Shown: one piece after another, positions 28,129 through 37,481 of the stretch
Numbering within the stretch: the stretch's first letter is position 1
Layout: every line of letters starts with the position of its first letter
Assembly: GCF_001263175.1 (NCBI RefSeq)
Contig: NZ_CP012332.1
Coordinates: forward strand, 4,236,220 to 4,300,219
Origin: Vulgatibacter incomptus
Lineage (GTDB): Bacteria; Myxococcota; Myxococcia; Myxococcales; Vulgatibacteraceae
Reading direction: 5' to 3'
Length of the DNA stretch: 64,000 nt
The notes under the pieces: generated by a model
Databases searched by the model: none
Seen by the model: only the letters and a program-made list of their open reading frames with translations
What the model was told of the DNA's origin: nothing
Program-made: the position numbers and the translations under genes

Positions 28129-30912
28129 GATTCAAACACGTCCTGTTCGGGGACTCTCGTCTCTCGACGCCACGTCGTCACCGCGGGCCACTGTACCGAC
28201 GGCGAAAGGGTTGGAAGAATCAGGGTCCGTTTCGCTCAGGCTCCTGACGAGTGGTTCTACGAGAGCGACCGCGAGATCGACCGGAAGGTTTGGAGCATCA
28301 AGTCCCCCGCGTCCCGCGACGGTGGCGGGTATGATGTTGCTCTGCTGACACTCGATCGCAATGTGCCAATCTCGATTGTAAAGGAACTCCCGGCCTACAA
28401 TATCGAGGATCTCCGCGACTTCATTTCCGCGAATAGGGCCGGCGGCTTCGTCCTGGCGGGGTACGGGGCGAGCCGGAACGCTAGTGGGGGCGTGGTTTAT
28501 GACGACAAGCGTCGCTTCGGGACCGTAAAAGATGTCTCAGCGGAGCGCCGCAAGTGTGGAAAGGCCGACCGCAAAGGCCTAACCTGCCTCGCAAACTCCG
28601 AGATCTGGGCACCCTACGGGGGAGGGCGGACGACTTTCGATTCCGGAGACACCGGTGGAGGGCTCTTCCTCAAGGATCTTTCGACCGGAAAGTTCGTGTT
28701 GATCGGGGTTGCCTCCGGATACCGGAACTGGCAGAGCCTATCTCGCAACAAACAAGTCTTCTCTCCCCTGGGGAAGCTCGACGGACAGCGTGCGGACCTC
28801 ATCCGCTATATCCCAGATGGCGACGGAGACGGCGTACCCGATGAGTTCGACAACTGCCCGACGGTCAAGAACCCCGATCAGCTTGATGAGGACAACGACG
28901 GTATTGGCGACGCCTGCGACAACTGCCCGCCCTCGCGCTGTGTCGAATTGGGTCTTGATAAGCTGAGCTGTGCCAACCACGACCAGCACGACGAGGATGG
29001 AGACGGCTGGGGCGACGTCTGTGACGTCTGTCCCGTTACATTCGACAAGCCTCAGACTGTATCGTTCGGCGGCTCTGTCGGCGATGCGTGCAATCGATGC
29101 CCGGGCATGGCGTTTGACTACCTACCCTGCTTGCCAGGTTCGACGACCTGCGAGAACGCTCGAGCAGGCAAGTGCATGTTCGGCCTCGACAAGGACAATC
29201 GACCGCTCCCGGGCCGATGTAGTGAACTCCAAGATCGGGACGAAGACGGTGTTCCCGATGCCTGTGATCTCTGCCCGAACGACTGGGACCCGACGCAGAG
29301 CAACGCGAACCTGGCCGTAGAAATGGATGCTGGGGAGCCGATGCTGGGCGATGTTTGTGATCCCGTTCCGGTGTTCGACTTCGCGCAGTCTGATCCCAGA
29401 ATTTTTCGTTATTGGGTGCCGAGTCATGGAAGCGGTGAAGATGGCATCGACATGCAGGAGTTCGATGGGCATAGTTGGCTGGGCGAGAACGAGACGCTGA
29501 CGACGAGATCGTTCGCGCAGCCGACCGTTTTCAAACATTGCTCGTGTTTTGACCGAAATGGAGTTGCCCTGTCTGAGATGGATTGCGTCAGCACGCGCTC
29601 CTGCCGCGCTACGCTAGCGGACCAAGATGGAGGCGGCTGGAAGCCTCTCTCCATGGAGGAGCTTGGAAGCGGCGTTCGATTCCCAGCGTCGGGCCTCGAT
29701 CTCGACTTCCGCGCCAAAGAGTTCGGGCCTTATCGGTTCGTGTGGCATTCGTACGAGGACGTTACGAGGCAAAATAACCCTGTTGAATCGGTCTCGAGGG
29801 ACCGATTCATGCAAACTCACGGCGTCGTTGCTTCTGTGGTGAAGCGGGTGAATGGAGTCAGTGCGAGTGCACGCGACGCCGGCAAATCGAACCTCCGGAC
29901 CGTACTGCGGATGTTTGACACGCCAAATTATCACTTCTCGCAGCGCCAGTGGACAGCCGGCCCTTGCGACTTCCCGAACTGCCTCGGCTACGAAGATCCT
30001 CGAGTGAAGATTTGGGATCCCTGGGAGGAGAGAATCCGGGATCGGATCCGTCCCGTGGTATTCGACGGATCGTTTGTGGGGCTTGTTCGGGTGGACGGGT
30101 ATGTGCTGGATGGCGTCGATGCTGTATCGACTCGTGTCGCCGAGCTCATGGCGACGGGCGAATGGAGGTGGTTCTCCTCGTTAGAAGATCCAACCATCCT
30201 CGCAAAGTTCGGCGCACCTGTGGGCATCCTCGTGCCGCGTGAGGGAGCCGGCGCAGCTTTCCCGATTCCGCTTAGGATGAACGCGGGTCAAGTGGATCTC
30301 GACGGAGAGCCCGAGTACGACCAGGGCTGGGGCCTCGTTGGTGCAGTCCAAGTATCTGACGAGGAACGAGGCGCGTTCTCGGCACTGCAGGGAGTGCTCT
30401 ACCTCGTGGGCAAGGGATCGGATCCCGGTCTTCGTCGATACAATCTCGCGACCCAGTCCGCGGGATTCGCCACCTGGGAAATCGAGCCCCTTGGCGAGAA
30501 CCTCGGAATTGCCCTCGACACAATCCGAAACCGCCTCTACCTCCTGCAAGAAGAGGACGGGGGCAAGGTCGTTCGGTTGGTCGCGCATGACCTTTCGGAC
30601 GGAAAGCAGGAAGTCCTCCTCTCAGTGCCGCGCCAAAAAGATCTCTACACGAAGACCGCGCTCGCTCTCGACTCGACCGGCGCGCTGATCCTCTTCGCTT
30701 CGTCCCCCGAGAGTGGCCTCGAGGCTTGGCGGTACATTCCTTCGGGCGCGGGCGCCAAGTTCGCGGGCAAGTTCGCCGCCGAGAAGATCATTCTCTACGA
30801 TGAACCTCGCCGAAGCGACCTGGTTCCGGTCTGGGTGGAGAACGTGCGAATGGAAGTTCTTTCGCTGGCGCCGAAGTTGTTTTCGCTGAGCGTACCCTGC
30901 ACTGGACTGTAG
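28129..30912 (+). pseudogene. 3' part of the interrupted lipoprotein: trypsin-like domain, TSP3 repeats and a long C-terminal region
   Basis: The frame continues from the 5' part across the IS. SCSGTLVSRRHVVTAGHC holds the catalytic His (codon 28189) and YDVALLTLDRNV the Asp (codon 28333). The serine motif reads SGDTGGGLF, so Thr (codon 28651) replaces the nucleophilic Ser of GDSGG. Calcium-binding thrombospondin type-3 repeats follow (DGDGVPDEFDNCP, DNDGIGDACDNCP, DEDGVPDACDLCP). The remaining about 500 residues are unrecognised. The open frame reaches back into the IS, but without a signal peptide; any product from there would stay inside the cell. Codon use is less GC-biased than in the flanking genes. 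Confidence 0.78.
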
Positions 30913-30922
30913 TTCGAAACTC

Positions 30923-30950
30923 AAAGAGGCGGCCCTTTGGCCGCCTCTTT
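30923..30950 (+). terminator. Perfect 12-base-pair terminator hairpin
   Basis: AAAGAGGCGGCC (30923-30934) pairs with GGCCGCCTCTTT (30939-30950) around a CTTT loop, 10 bases after the stop; the stem itself ends in a short T run. Confidence 0.82.
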
Positions 30951-30974
30951 GCCAAACAACCTCGGACGTGAATT

Positions 30975-32372
30975 ATGCGACGAACGATCAGGTGGTCGGC
31001 AGCAGCTAGTGCGATTTTGATTCTCGCAGCAGCTTGTTCGCGAGTGCCCGAGCGTTCCCAGAATTCTGGTGGGACGGGCGGGGTTTCTTCCGGTGGAAAC
31101 AGCGGCGGAACGGGCGGGAAGCCAGGCTCGGGTACGGGAGGAAGCGGCAGTGATGGCGAGGGGGGAAGCGGTTCGGTGGGGTGGTTCGACGACCCGGCCG
31201 CATGGCGTGAGGTGAAGCTCAAAGACGCGACGGAGGGTTTTATCCTTCAAGAGGGCGTACCATCCAAGTTGCGATTCCCTCAATTGGAGTGGGAGAGCTG
31301 TGGAAACGGATGTGAATCGACGACGTCGCTGAACGCGTTTGATTCGACGGGCGATGCTGTCCTCGGCGCCCGTGGAAACGGCTCGATGGCCCCCGTTGTA
31401 TACGTTGCAGTGGATAATACGCAGACGCGTGGCAACTCGTGGTGCGACGTTCGTCGACTCGTTCGGCTCCCCGATGGAGTGACGGTCGGAGCTCTTCGGC
31501 TCGTTCCACATGCGCCGAAATTTCCGTTTGAAGCGTGGCTCAGTTCTCGATTTGATATGGTTGGAACCTTCCTTCTGCTTAATCAGGGACGCATCCTCTA
31601 TGTGTCGTTTGACCCCCAGATGGGCTGGGATTTCCGTGAGCCGTGGGATTCAGATCGGGTTCGCGGTACTTTGAGCGTGCCGTTCGACCTCGAGACGTCC
31701 CCTAGGCGTATTTTTTTCCCGGGGGGACTCCGGGGGCTCGAGGTCATGGCTGACACCGGGAGCAGCTCGGTCGTAGTAGTGCCCGACTCTGCAGGCGCAG
31801 TGCTTGGAGCGGCGAACTATGGGATGGCAGTCTGGTCCGAGCTCTCCCTTGAAGGCCCCCGAAGTTCTCGGATTCGTGCCTGGTCTCCAGACGGCGACCT
31901 CCGTACGCTTGCGGAGCTTCCAGGAGATATTTGTGGGCTCGGCGTTGATTCCGAGCGCGTCGTCGGAATTCGAGGGGACGGTCCGACGAACTCTGATTGG
32001 TGCCAAAGCACGCTGGTGAATCCACGGTTTTTCTCGATCTCTCGAAGCACTGGAGAGAGGCTCGACGGTCCGGTACTCGATCAACCGTACGCTGTCCTAA
32101 GCATTTCCACTTGGGGCAACTTCGCCGCCTTCGTGATTCTCAGGTCCCTGCCTGATCGGAGCAGCATCGGGCTGCTGCGGCTCTCCGACTGGAAAATTCG
32201 CCAATTCCCCACCCCAAGTCGCCGGACTCTCGGGATGTCGACCGTCGCAGTCGACGACGAGTACATATATTTTACCGTGGATTACGACGAGATCGGAAAG
32301 TTCAAGCATCTGGACAGGCTCTATCGCTACCGACTCGATCAGTTCGACTCGATCGGAGAGCCGATGAACTGA
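30975..32372 (+). CDS. Lipoprotein with a Gly/Ser-rich linker and a propeller-like body, function unknown
   Basis: 465 residues. A signal with ILILAAAC gives a likely lipidation Cys at residue 21, then a low-complexity linker of Gly, Ser and Thr (about 30-68, e.g. GGTGGVSSGGNSGG). The body has recurring short units such as GRILYVSFD, VDDEYIYFTVDYDE and DRLYRYRLD, which look like beta-propeller blades, but I could not assign a family. It follows the interrupted protease gene and shares its lower GC and relaxed codon use, so both may have come in together. Expected outside the inner membrane. Confidence 0.65.
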   Translation: MRRTIRWSAAASAILILAAACSRVPERSQNSGGTGGVSSGGNSGGTGGKPGSGTGGSGSDGEGGSGSVGWFDDPAAWREVKLKDATEGFILQEGVPSKLRFPQLEWESCGNGCESTTSLNAFDSTGDAVLGARGNGSMAPVVYVAVDNTQTRGNSWCDVRRLVRLPDGVTVGALRLVPHAPKFPFEAWLSSRFDMVGTFLLLNQGRILYVSFDPQMGWDFREPWDSDRVRGTLSVPFDLETSPRRIFFPGGLRGLEVMADTGSSSVVVVPDSAGAVLGAANYGMAVWSELSLEGPRSSRIRAWSPDGDLRTLAELPGDICGLGVDSERVVGIRGDGPTNSDWCQSTLVNPRFFSISRSTGERLDGPVLDQPYAVLSISTWGNFAAFVILRSLPDRSSIGLLRLSDWKIRQFPTPSRRTLGMSTVAVDDEYIYFTVDYDEIGKFKHLDRLYRYRLDQFDSIGEPMN

Positions 32373-32494
32373 CATTAGCGTCACCACCAGCCACCACCTC
32401 CGGTCCCGGATGGGCAGTGAGGTCGATGCCCTCGCTTCCCCAGCTCGAGTGGATGGTAAAAGGGACGGCGTTGGCTAGGGGGGCCCGCGCTGAA

Positions 32495-32926
32495 TCAAGC
32501 CGTCGGCGGCTTGGAGTAGGGGAGGACCTTCTCGCGGAGCTCGTCGGTCCAGGGGACGGGCTTGCGGGTCTTGGGATCGACGCGGACCATCACCCGGCTG
32601 CCGACGGCGAAGTCGCGGTCCTCGTCGAGGGGGAGGACGCGGAAGCCGAAGGTGAGGCTGGTCTCGCCGATCTTCTCGATCCAGATGCGGACGCGGACGT
32701 CGCCAATGCCCTCGACCGGGCGCTCGTAGCTGATGTGGTTGGCGCGAACGAGGTGGGACTGGTCGGGGTGGGCTGCCAGGTCGAGGGTGCCCTTCCACCC
32801 GAAAAGGCGCTCCCAGAACGCGCCGATCGTGCGCTCGATCAGGAGCACGTACCGCGCGTTGTGGAGCACCTGGTACGCGTCGAGGTCGTCGAAGTAGACA
32901 CCGTGGACCGTTTCGAAGAATCGCAT
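32495..32926 (-). CDS. Acyl-CoA thioesterase, 4HBT/YbgC-like hot-dog fold
   Basis: 143 residues from the ATG at 32926. YFDDLDAYQVLHNARYVLLIERT is the hot-dog helix region, with the Asp and HNARY pattern of YbgC-type thioesterases; SHLVRANHISYERPV and EKIGETSLTFGFRV are the following strands. These enzymes hydrolyse acyl-CoA or acyl-ACP thioesters in the cytoplasm; chain preference cannot be told. It is divergent from the MFS gene. The about 120 bases between its stop and the upstream lipoprotein gene hold no recognisable feature. Confidence 0.8.
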   Translation of the reverse strand: MRFFETVHGVYFDDLDAYQVLHNARYVLLIERTIGAFWERLFGWKGTLDLAAHPDQSHLVRANHISYERPVEGIGDVRVRIWIEKIGETSLTFGFRVLPLDEDRDFAVGSRVMVRVDPKTRKPVPWTDELREKVLPYSKPPTA

Positions 32927-33110
32927 CGCGGCCGAACATATCCCCGAACGAGCCGGAAGAGGGCGGTCTTCGCCCGGTGGGCGGAGTGTCGGGGGCCCGA
33001 CTCGACCCGCGGGGCGGCCGGCGTTATAGAGGTCGCGCGGCTCGAAGCCCGGGCGGGCGAAGCACCTGGCAGGCATCCTCGACGAGCAAGCCCGCGGAGT
33101 GTTCCTCTCG

Positions 33111-34526
33111 ATGTCCCCTAAGCGGTTGGACGTGCGTCCCGAATTGCCGGCGGTGGCCTCGGACTCCCCCGGTCTCTCTGCAGGTTCTCCGGCGATTCTC
33201 CGGCGCGTGCTCGCCAAGCCCGGGATGCTGGCGCCCTTCCTGGCGCTGGATCGGCGGGTCTGGCTGCTGGCCCTCGCCCGCTGCGTCAACACGATGGGCT
33301 TCTCGCTGGTGATGCCCTTCATGGCGATGCACCTGGTGGAGGAGCGGGGCACGAGCGGCGCGGTCTACGGGGCGATCTACCTCGTGGCGGGCGTGGTCGC
33401 GGCGATCGGGCAGGGGATCGCAGGCGAGGCCTCGGATCGGATCGGCCGGCGCAAGGTGATGATCTCGGGCCTGGCGGTGCGCTCGGTGAACATGGCCGCC
33501 CTCGGCGTCGCGGTGCTCCAGTCGGCGCCGGTGTGGGTGATTGGCCTGCTGGTGATCACGAACGGGATGCTCCGCGCCCAGTTCGAGCCTGCGGCGAGCG
33601 CCGCGGTGACGGAGCTCACGAGGCCGGAATCGCGCGTACATGCGTACGGGCTGCAGCGGATTGGCGTGAACGTCGGCTGGGCGATCGGTCCGGCGATGGG
33701 CGGCTTCCTGGCCTCGCACTCGTACGGCACGCTCTTTTTCGTGGCGGCGCCGGCGACGCTGCTGGCGATCTTCGCGGTGCTTCCGGTGCCGAACCATGCA
33801 CCGTCCACGAGCCAGACCTCGAGCCAGACCTCGACGCCGGCGACGGCGGAGCCGGCGCAAAAAACCGACCCGCACGCCAAGGGGACCGGAGCAGGCAAGG
33901 TAGGTCTCCTCGACCACCTGGCTCAGCTCCGCGCTGCGCTCCGGGAGAACCGCGTCTTCGCGCTCTACCTCGTGCTCGTCCTCGTCGGCTCGGTGATGAC
34001 GGTCCAGATCTTCTCGACGCTCTCGGTGTTCTCGAGCGCGGAGCTTGGCCTCTCGAAGGCGGACGTGGGCCTGCTCTACACGGTGAACGGCCTCTTCGTG
34101 GTGCTCTTCCAGGTGCCGGCGGTGGCCCTGGCGAAGCCCTGGGGCATGCGCCGGGCGCTGGTCCTCGGTGCCGTGCTCTACGCGGTGGGCTACGTGATCT
34201 TCGGCGCGTCCTCCGGCTTCGGCGGGCTGGCGATCGGGATGTCGGTGCTCACCTTGGGCGAGGTGGTCTTCGCGCCGGCGCTATCGGACACGGCGGCGAC
34301 GCTCGGAGATCCGGAGCGCCTCGGCCGCGCCTTCGGCCTCTTCGGCCTGATGCAATCGCTGGGCGTCTCGCTCGGCCCGCTCGTCGGCGGCGTGGCCTTC
34401 GACCACCTCCGCAGCGATCACCTCGTCCTCTGGAGCCTGATGGCGGCGGGGATGGTGGTCGTAGCCCTGGCGTACTCGGCCTTCGGGCGGCGGTACCGGG
34501 TCTTCGACAAAATGGCAGTCGGCTAA
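33111..34526 (+). CDS. MFS transporter, probable 12-TM drug-efflux type
   Basis: 471 residues from the ATG at 33111 (GGAG upstream). About twelve hydrophobic segments; the loop between TM2 and TM3 has GEASDRIGRRKVMI, the MFS motif A (G-x3-D-R-x-GRR). A long hydrophilic central loop (about 228-265) is rich in Thr/Ser/Pro/Gln (SQTSSQTSTPATAEP) and separates the two six-helix halves. Export of small molecules is likely, substrate unknown. Its stop codon overlaps the stop of the convergent rhodanese gene (34523-34526). Confidence 0.82.
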   Translation: MSPKRLDVRPELPAVASDSPGLSAGSPAILRRVLAKPGMLAPFLALDRRVWLLALARCVNTMGFSLVMPFMAMHLVEERGTSGAVYGAIYLVAGVVAAIGQGIAGEASDRIGRRKVMISGLAVRSVNMAALGVAVLQSAPVWVIGLLVITNGMLRAQFEPAASAAVTELTRPESRVHAYGLQRIGVNVGWAIGPAMGGFLASHSYGTLFFVAAPATLLAIFAVLPVPNHAPSTSQTSSQTSTPATAEPAQKTDPHAKGTGAGKVGLLDHLAQLRAALRENRVFALYLVLVLVGSVMTVQIFSTLSVFSSAELGLSKADVGLLYTVNGLFVVLFQVPAVALAKPWGMRRALVLGAVLYAVGYVIFGASSGFGGLAIGMSVLTLGEVVFAPALSDTAATLGDPERLGRAFGLFGLMQSLGVSLGPLVGGVAFDHLRSDHLVLWSLMAAGMVVVALAYSAFGRRYRVFDKMAVG

Positions 34527-34849
34527 TACCGAGGGACGTCGGCGTCGATCCGGAGCGACCAGGCGTCGATGCCGCCCTCGAGCGAGACGACGTCGGCCAG
34601 CCCCGCCCGCTGGAGGATCGCGACGCCCGTGAGGCTGCGCACGCCGTGGTGGCAGTAGACCACCACGAGGGCGCCCGCAGGGGCCTCGACCTCGTCGGCA
34701 CGCCCGACGAGCTCGCCGAGCGGGAGGAGCTGGCTCCCGGGCAACGCGGCGAGCTCGTTCTCCCACGGCTGGCGCACGTCGACGAGGTGCGTGGGCAGGC
34801 CTTCCCTGAGCCTGCTCTCGAGCTCCTCGACACTGATCTCCGCAACCAT
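34523..34849 (-). CDS. Single-domain cytoplasmic rhodanese
   Basis: 108 residues from the ATG at 34849. It is one rhodanese domain: ISVEELESRL and HLVDVRQPWENELA at the start, then VVYCHHGVRSLTGVAIL with the active-site Cys loop CHHGVRS, ending LEGGIDAWSLRIDADVPRY. The loop length and type fit GlpE/PspE-like sulfurtransferases that move sulfane sulfur to thiophilic acceptors. There is no signal peptide. It lies divergent from dihydroorotase, about 80 bases away. Confidence 0.88.
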   Translation of the reverse strand: MVAEISVEELESRLREGLPTHLVDVRQPWENELAALPGSQLLPLGELVGRADEVEAPAGALVVVYCHHGVRSLTGVAILQRAGLADVVSLEGGIDAWSLRIDADVPRY

Positions 34850-34930
34850 CGCCACCTCGCCCTTTCGGGGTTGCTGCGTTCCGGCGGACGGACTACCACA
34901 CGTCCCGACTTCTTCGCCCTCCAGGAACAC

Positions 34931-36271
34931 ATGAGCACGACCTTCGACCTCCTCCTCCGCGGTGGCACCGTGGTCAACCAGAACGGGATCGGCGTCGCGG
35001 ACGTCGGGATCCGCGGCGGACGGATCGCCGCGATCGGCGACCTGGCCCAGGCCGAGGCCGGCGACGAGCTGGACGCCCGCGGCCTCCACGTGCTGCCCGG
35101 CGTGATCGACTCGCAGGTGCACTTCCGCGAGCCGGGCCTGGAGCACAAGGAGGACCTCGCCACGGGCACGGCGGCCGCGGCGCTCGGCGGCGTGACGGCG
35201 ATCTTCGAGATGCCGAATACGCGCCCCGCGACGACCACCGCCGAGCTGCTGGCGGACAAGATCTCGCGCGCCACCGGCCGCGCGTTCTGCGACTTCGCCT
35301 TCTATGTGGGGGCGGGCCGGGACAACACGGAGGAGCTCGGCGAGCTCGAGCGGCTCCCCGGCTGCGCGGGCGTGAAGATCTTCATGGGCTCCTCCACGGG
35401 CGACCTCCTGGTGGAGGACGACGAATCCCTCGCCCGGATCCTCGCGAGCGGCAGCCGGAGGGTGGCGGTGCACTGCGAGGACGAGGAGCGCCTCCGGGAG
35501 CGCAAGCACCTCGCGGACGAGGCAGCGGATCCCCGCGCCCATCCCGAGTGGCGCGACGAGCAGACCGCCTTCCGGGCGACGGACCGGCTCCTGCGTCTCG
35601 CGCGGGCAGCGGGCCGGCGGGTGCACGTGCTTCACGTGACCACGGCAGAGGAGCTGCAGATCCTCGCTGCGAGCCGGGATCTCGCCACGGTGGAGGTGAC
35701 CCCGCAGCATCTCACGCTGCGTGCTCCCGTCTGCTACGAGACCCTCGGGACCCTCGCCCAGATGAACCCGCCGATCCGCAGCGGGCGGCACCAGGAGGCG
35801 CTGTGGATGGCGCTCCGGGCCGGCGTGGTGGACGTGATCGGCTCGGACCACGCGCCGCACACGCGGGAGGAGAAGGCGAAGCCGTACCCGGCGTCTCCGT
35901 CGGGGATGCCCGGCGTGCAGACGCTCCTGCCCGTGATGCTGGACCACGTGAACGAGGGCCGCCTCTCCCTCGAGCGCCTCGTGGATCTCACCTCGGCGGG
36001 CCCGGCCCGGGTCTTCGGGATCGCAGGGAAGGGCCGCCTGGCGGTGGGCTACGACGCGGACCTCACGTTGGTGGATCTGCAGGCCGAGCGGACGATCACG
36101 GACTCGTGGATCGCGAGCCGCTGCGGCTGGACGCCCTTCGACGGCAAGAAGGTCCGGGGCTGGCCGATCGCCACCCTGATCCGCGGCCACGTGGCGATGC
36201 TCGAAGGCCAGCTCGCCGAGCCCCAGGGGCGCGCCGTCCGCTTCGCCGAGACGCTCCCCCGCGCACGCTGA
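34931..36271 (+). CDS. pyrC: Dihydroorotase (class I), Gln variant of the HxH motif
   Basis: 446 residues from the ATG at 34931 (AGGA upstream). It catalyses reversible cyclisation of carbamoyl aspartate in pyrimidine synthesis. Metal-site elements are present: DSQVHFREPG, GVKIFMGSSTG with the carboxylated Lys, VAVHCEDE, HVLHVTT and IGSDHAPHTREEK. The first element usually reads DxHVHFREPG; here the first His is Gln, a form also known from dihydroorotases of the P. gingivalis type, so activity is still likely. The C-terminus ARVFGIAGKGRLAVGYDADLTLVD closes the amidohydrolase beta-sandwich. An allantoinase or other cyclic amidohydrolase is the main alternative. No pyr neighbours are seen. Confidence 0.85.
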   Translation: MSTTFDLLLRGGTVVNQNGIGVADVGIRGGRIAAIGDLAQAEAGDELDARGLHVLPGVIDSQVHFREPGLEHKEDLATGTAAAALGGVTAIFEMPNTRPATTTAELLADKISRATGRAFCDFAFYVGAGRDNTEELGELERLPGCAGVKIFMGSSTGDLLVEDDESLARILASGSRRVAVHCEDEERLRERKHLADEAADPRAHPEWRDEQTAFRATDRLLRLARAAGRRVHVLHVTTAEELQILAASRDLATVEVTPQHLTLRAPVCYETLGTLAQMNPPIRSGRHQEALWMALRAGVVDVIGSDHAPHTREEKAKPYPASPSGMPGVQTLLPVMLDHVNEGRLSLERLVDLTSAGPARVFGIAGKGRLAVGYDADLTLVDLQAERTITDSWIASRCGWTPFDGKKVRGWPIATLIRGHVAMLEGQLAEPQGRAVRFAETLPRAR

Positions 36272-36290
36272 CGCAATCCGGAGCGCGCCG

Positions 36291-36316
36291 GCCCCGCACG
36301 CTTTCCCGCGCGGGGC
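36291..36316. terminator. Possible terminator hairpin between convergent genes
   Basis: GCCCCGC (36291-36297) and GCGGGGC (36310-36316) can pair around a 12-base loop that contains CTTTCC. It lies between the pyrC stop and the stop of the opposite-strand membrane-protein gene. Confidence 0.4.
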
Positions 36317-36328
36317 TCGGTCGGCCGG

Positions 36329-37234
36329 CTAGGCGTGCGAAGGCTGGCGCCGGACGAGGATCTCCCTCACGCTCGCGACGAGCCGCTCGGCGGGCGGGTT
36401 CGCGGTGCTCACGCCGCGGTCGAGCGGATGGTCCGCGAGCTCGGGCAGCCGGAGGCGCTCGCCATCGGCGAGCACGATCCTGGCGCTGTTGTCGTCCACC
36501 ACCGCCGCGTCCGAGAGCGAGCCCGCGTCGATCCGCCGCGACCCCAGCGGATGGAGGATCGCGACGCCGGCCTCGGAGACGAGGATGTCGGCGGGCGTCG
36601 CCTTGAGCGTGATCCAAACGCCGGCCGGCACCGTGATCGCGGTCAGCAGCGCGCCGAGCCCCAGGGAGATCGGGAAAACGCAGAGGGCGGAGAGCGCGAG
36701 CACCCAGATCCAGCAGGTCATGAGGAAGAGCCAGTAGCCCGCGCGCATCCGGACCCGCGCCGTGGCGGCGGGGACCCGCTCCTGGCCCAGGAGGGCGCCG
36801 GCCAGGCGCTCGGCCTCGTGTCCATCGGTCAGGGTGAGCTTGACGATCGAAGCGGGCTTCTCCAGCTCCACCCGGAAGGCGCCGTCGTCGCGGATCACCT
36901 GGACCCGCCGGAACCCGCGCATCCGGACGCGCTTCGTCGAGCCCTCCCTCTCGAGCACGAGCCCGCCTTCCGTCGCGGTGGCGAGGGCGGAGTAGGGGCG
37001 GGGCTTCACGAGCACGGCGACGAGGACGACGCTGGCGAGGGTGAGGCAGCCCACCATGACCTTGCCCGCCAGGGCGATCGACTCTGCGGTGGAGAGGGAG
37101 TCGTGGTTCCCGAGCACCGCGAAAGCGAGGGCGAGGGTGAGCCCGACCGCGGTGAAACCCAGCACCGAGAGGGTCGCGAAATCGTTCGCGCCCTGCCGGA
37201 CCTCGACCCTTGCCTGAAACCGACTCGCCTGCAC
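36329..37234 (-). CDS. Membrane protein of unknown function
   Basis: 301 residues from a GTG at 37234 with AAGGAG upstream. Four membrane segments are likely in two pairs: FATLSVLGFTAVGLTLALAF with VMVGCLTLASVVLVAVLV, and WLFLMTCWIWVLALSALCVF with LGLGALLTAITVPAGVWITL. Between the pairs is a soluble part of about 90 residues (VLEREGSTKRVRMRGFRRVQV), and after them a C-terminal cytoplasmic or periplasmic part with IVLADGERLRLPEL. I do not recognise the family. It stands alone, divergent from the Hsp20 gene. Confidence 0.6.
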   Translation of the reverse strand: MQASRFQARVEVRQGANDFATLSVLGFTAVGLTLALAFAVLGNHDSLSTAESIALAGKVMVGCLTLASVVLVAVLVKPRPYSALATATEGGLVLEREGSTKRVRMRGFRRVQVIRDDGAFRVELEKPASIVKLTLTDGHEAERLAGALLGQERVPAATARVRMRAGYWLFLMTCWIWVLALSALCVFPISLGLGALLTAITVPAGVWITLKATPADILVSEAGVAILHPLGSRRIDAGSLSDAAVVDDNSARIVLADGERLRLPELADHPLDRGVSTANPPAERLVASVREILVRRQPSHA

Positions 37235-37481
37235 GTTGCTGCTCCTTCGTAGCCCTTACCAAACAACGGCCGAGTCTAACCTCGAAGTCCGCGCACGGCC
37301 ATTCGCCCGATCGCAACCCCCGAGTCGAGCCTCCTGGCAGGGAGCAAACACCCGGCCGCGACTCGTGAGGGGCGGCCCTCCCAAGGGATTCTCGCGATCC
37401 GGGGGACCTTGCTATCCCTACGCCACTCGAAGCGAGCGAGCCGACCAGCGCAGCGCGCCGTTGCAGCACGGGGGATACCGC

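Noticed and set aside
33780-33880. Short repeat CCAGACCTCGA in the MFS gene as a regulatory or recombination element
   Set aside because: It is in frame in the variable central loop between the two MFS halves and is best explained as low-complexity linker.
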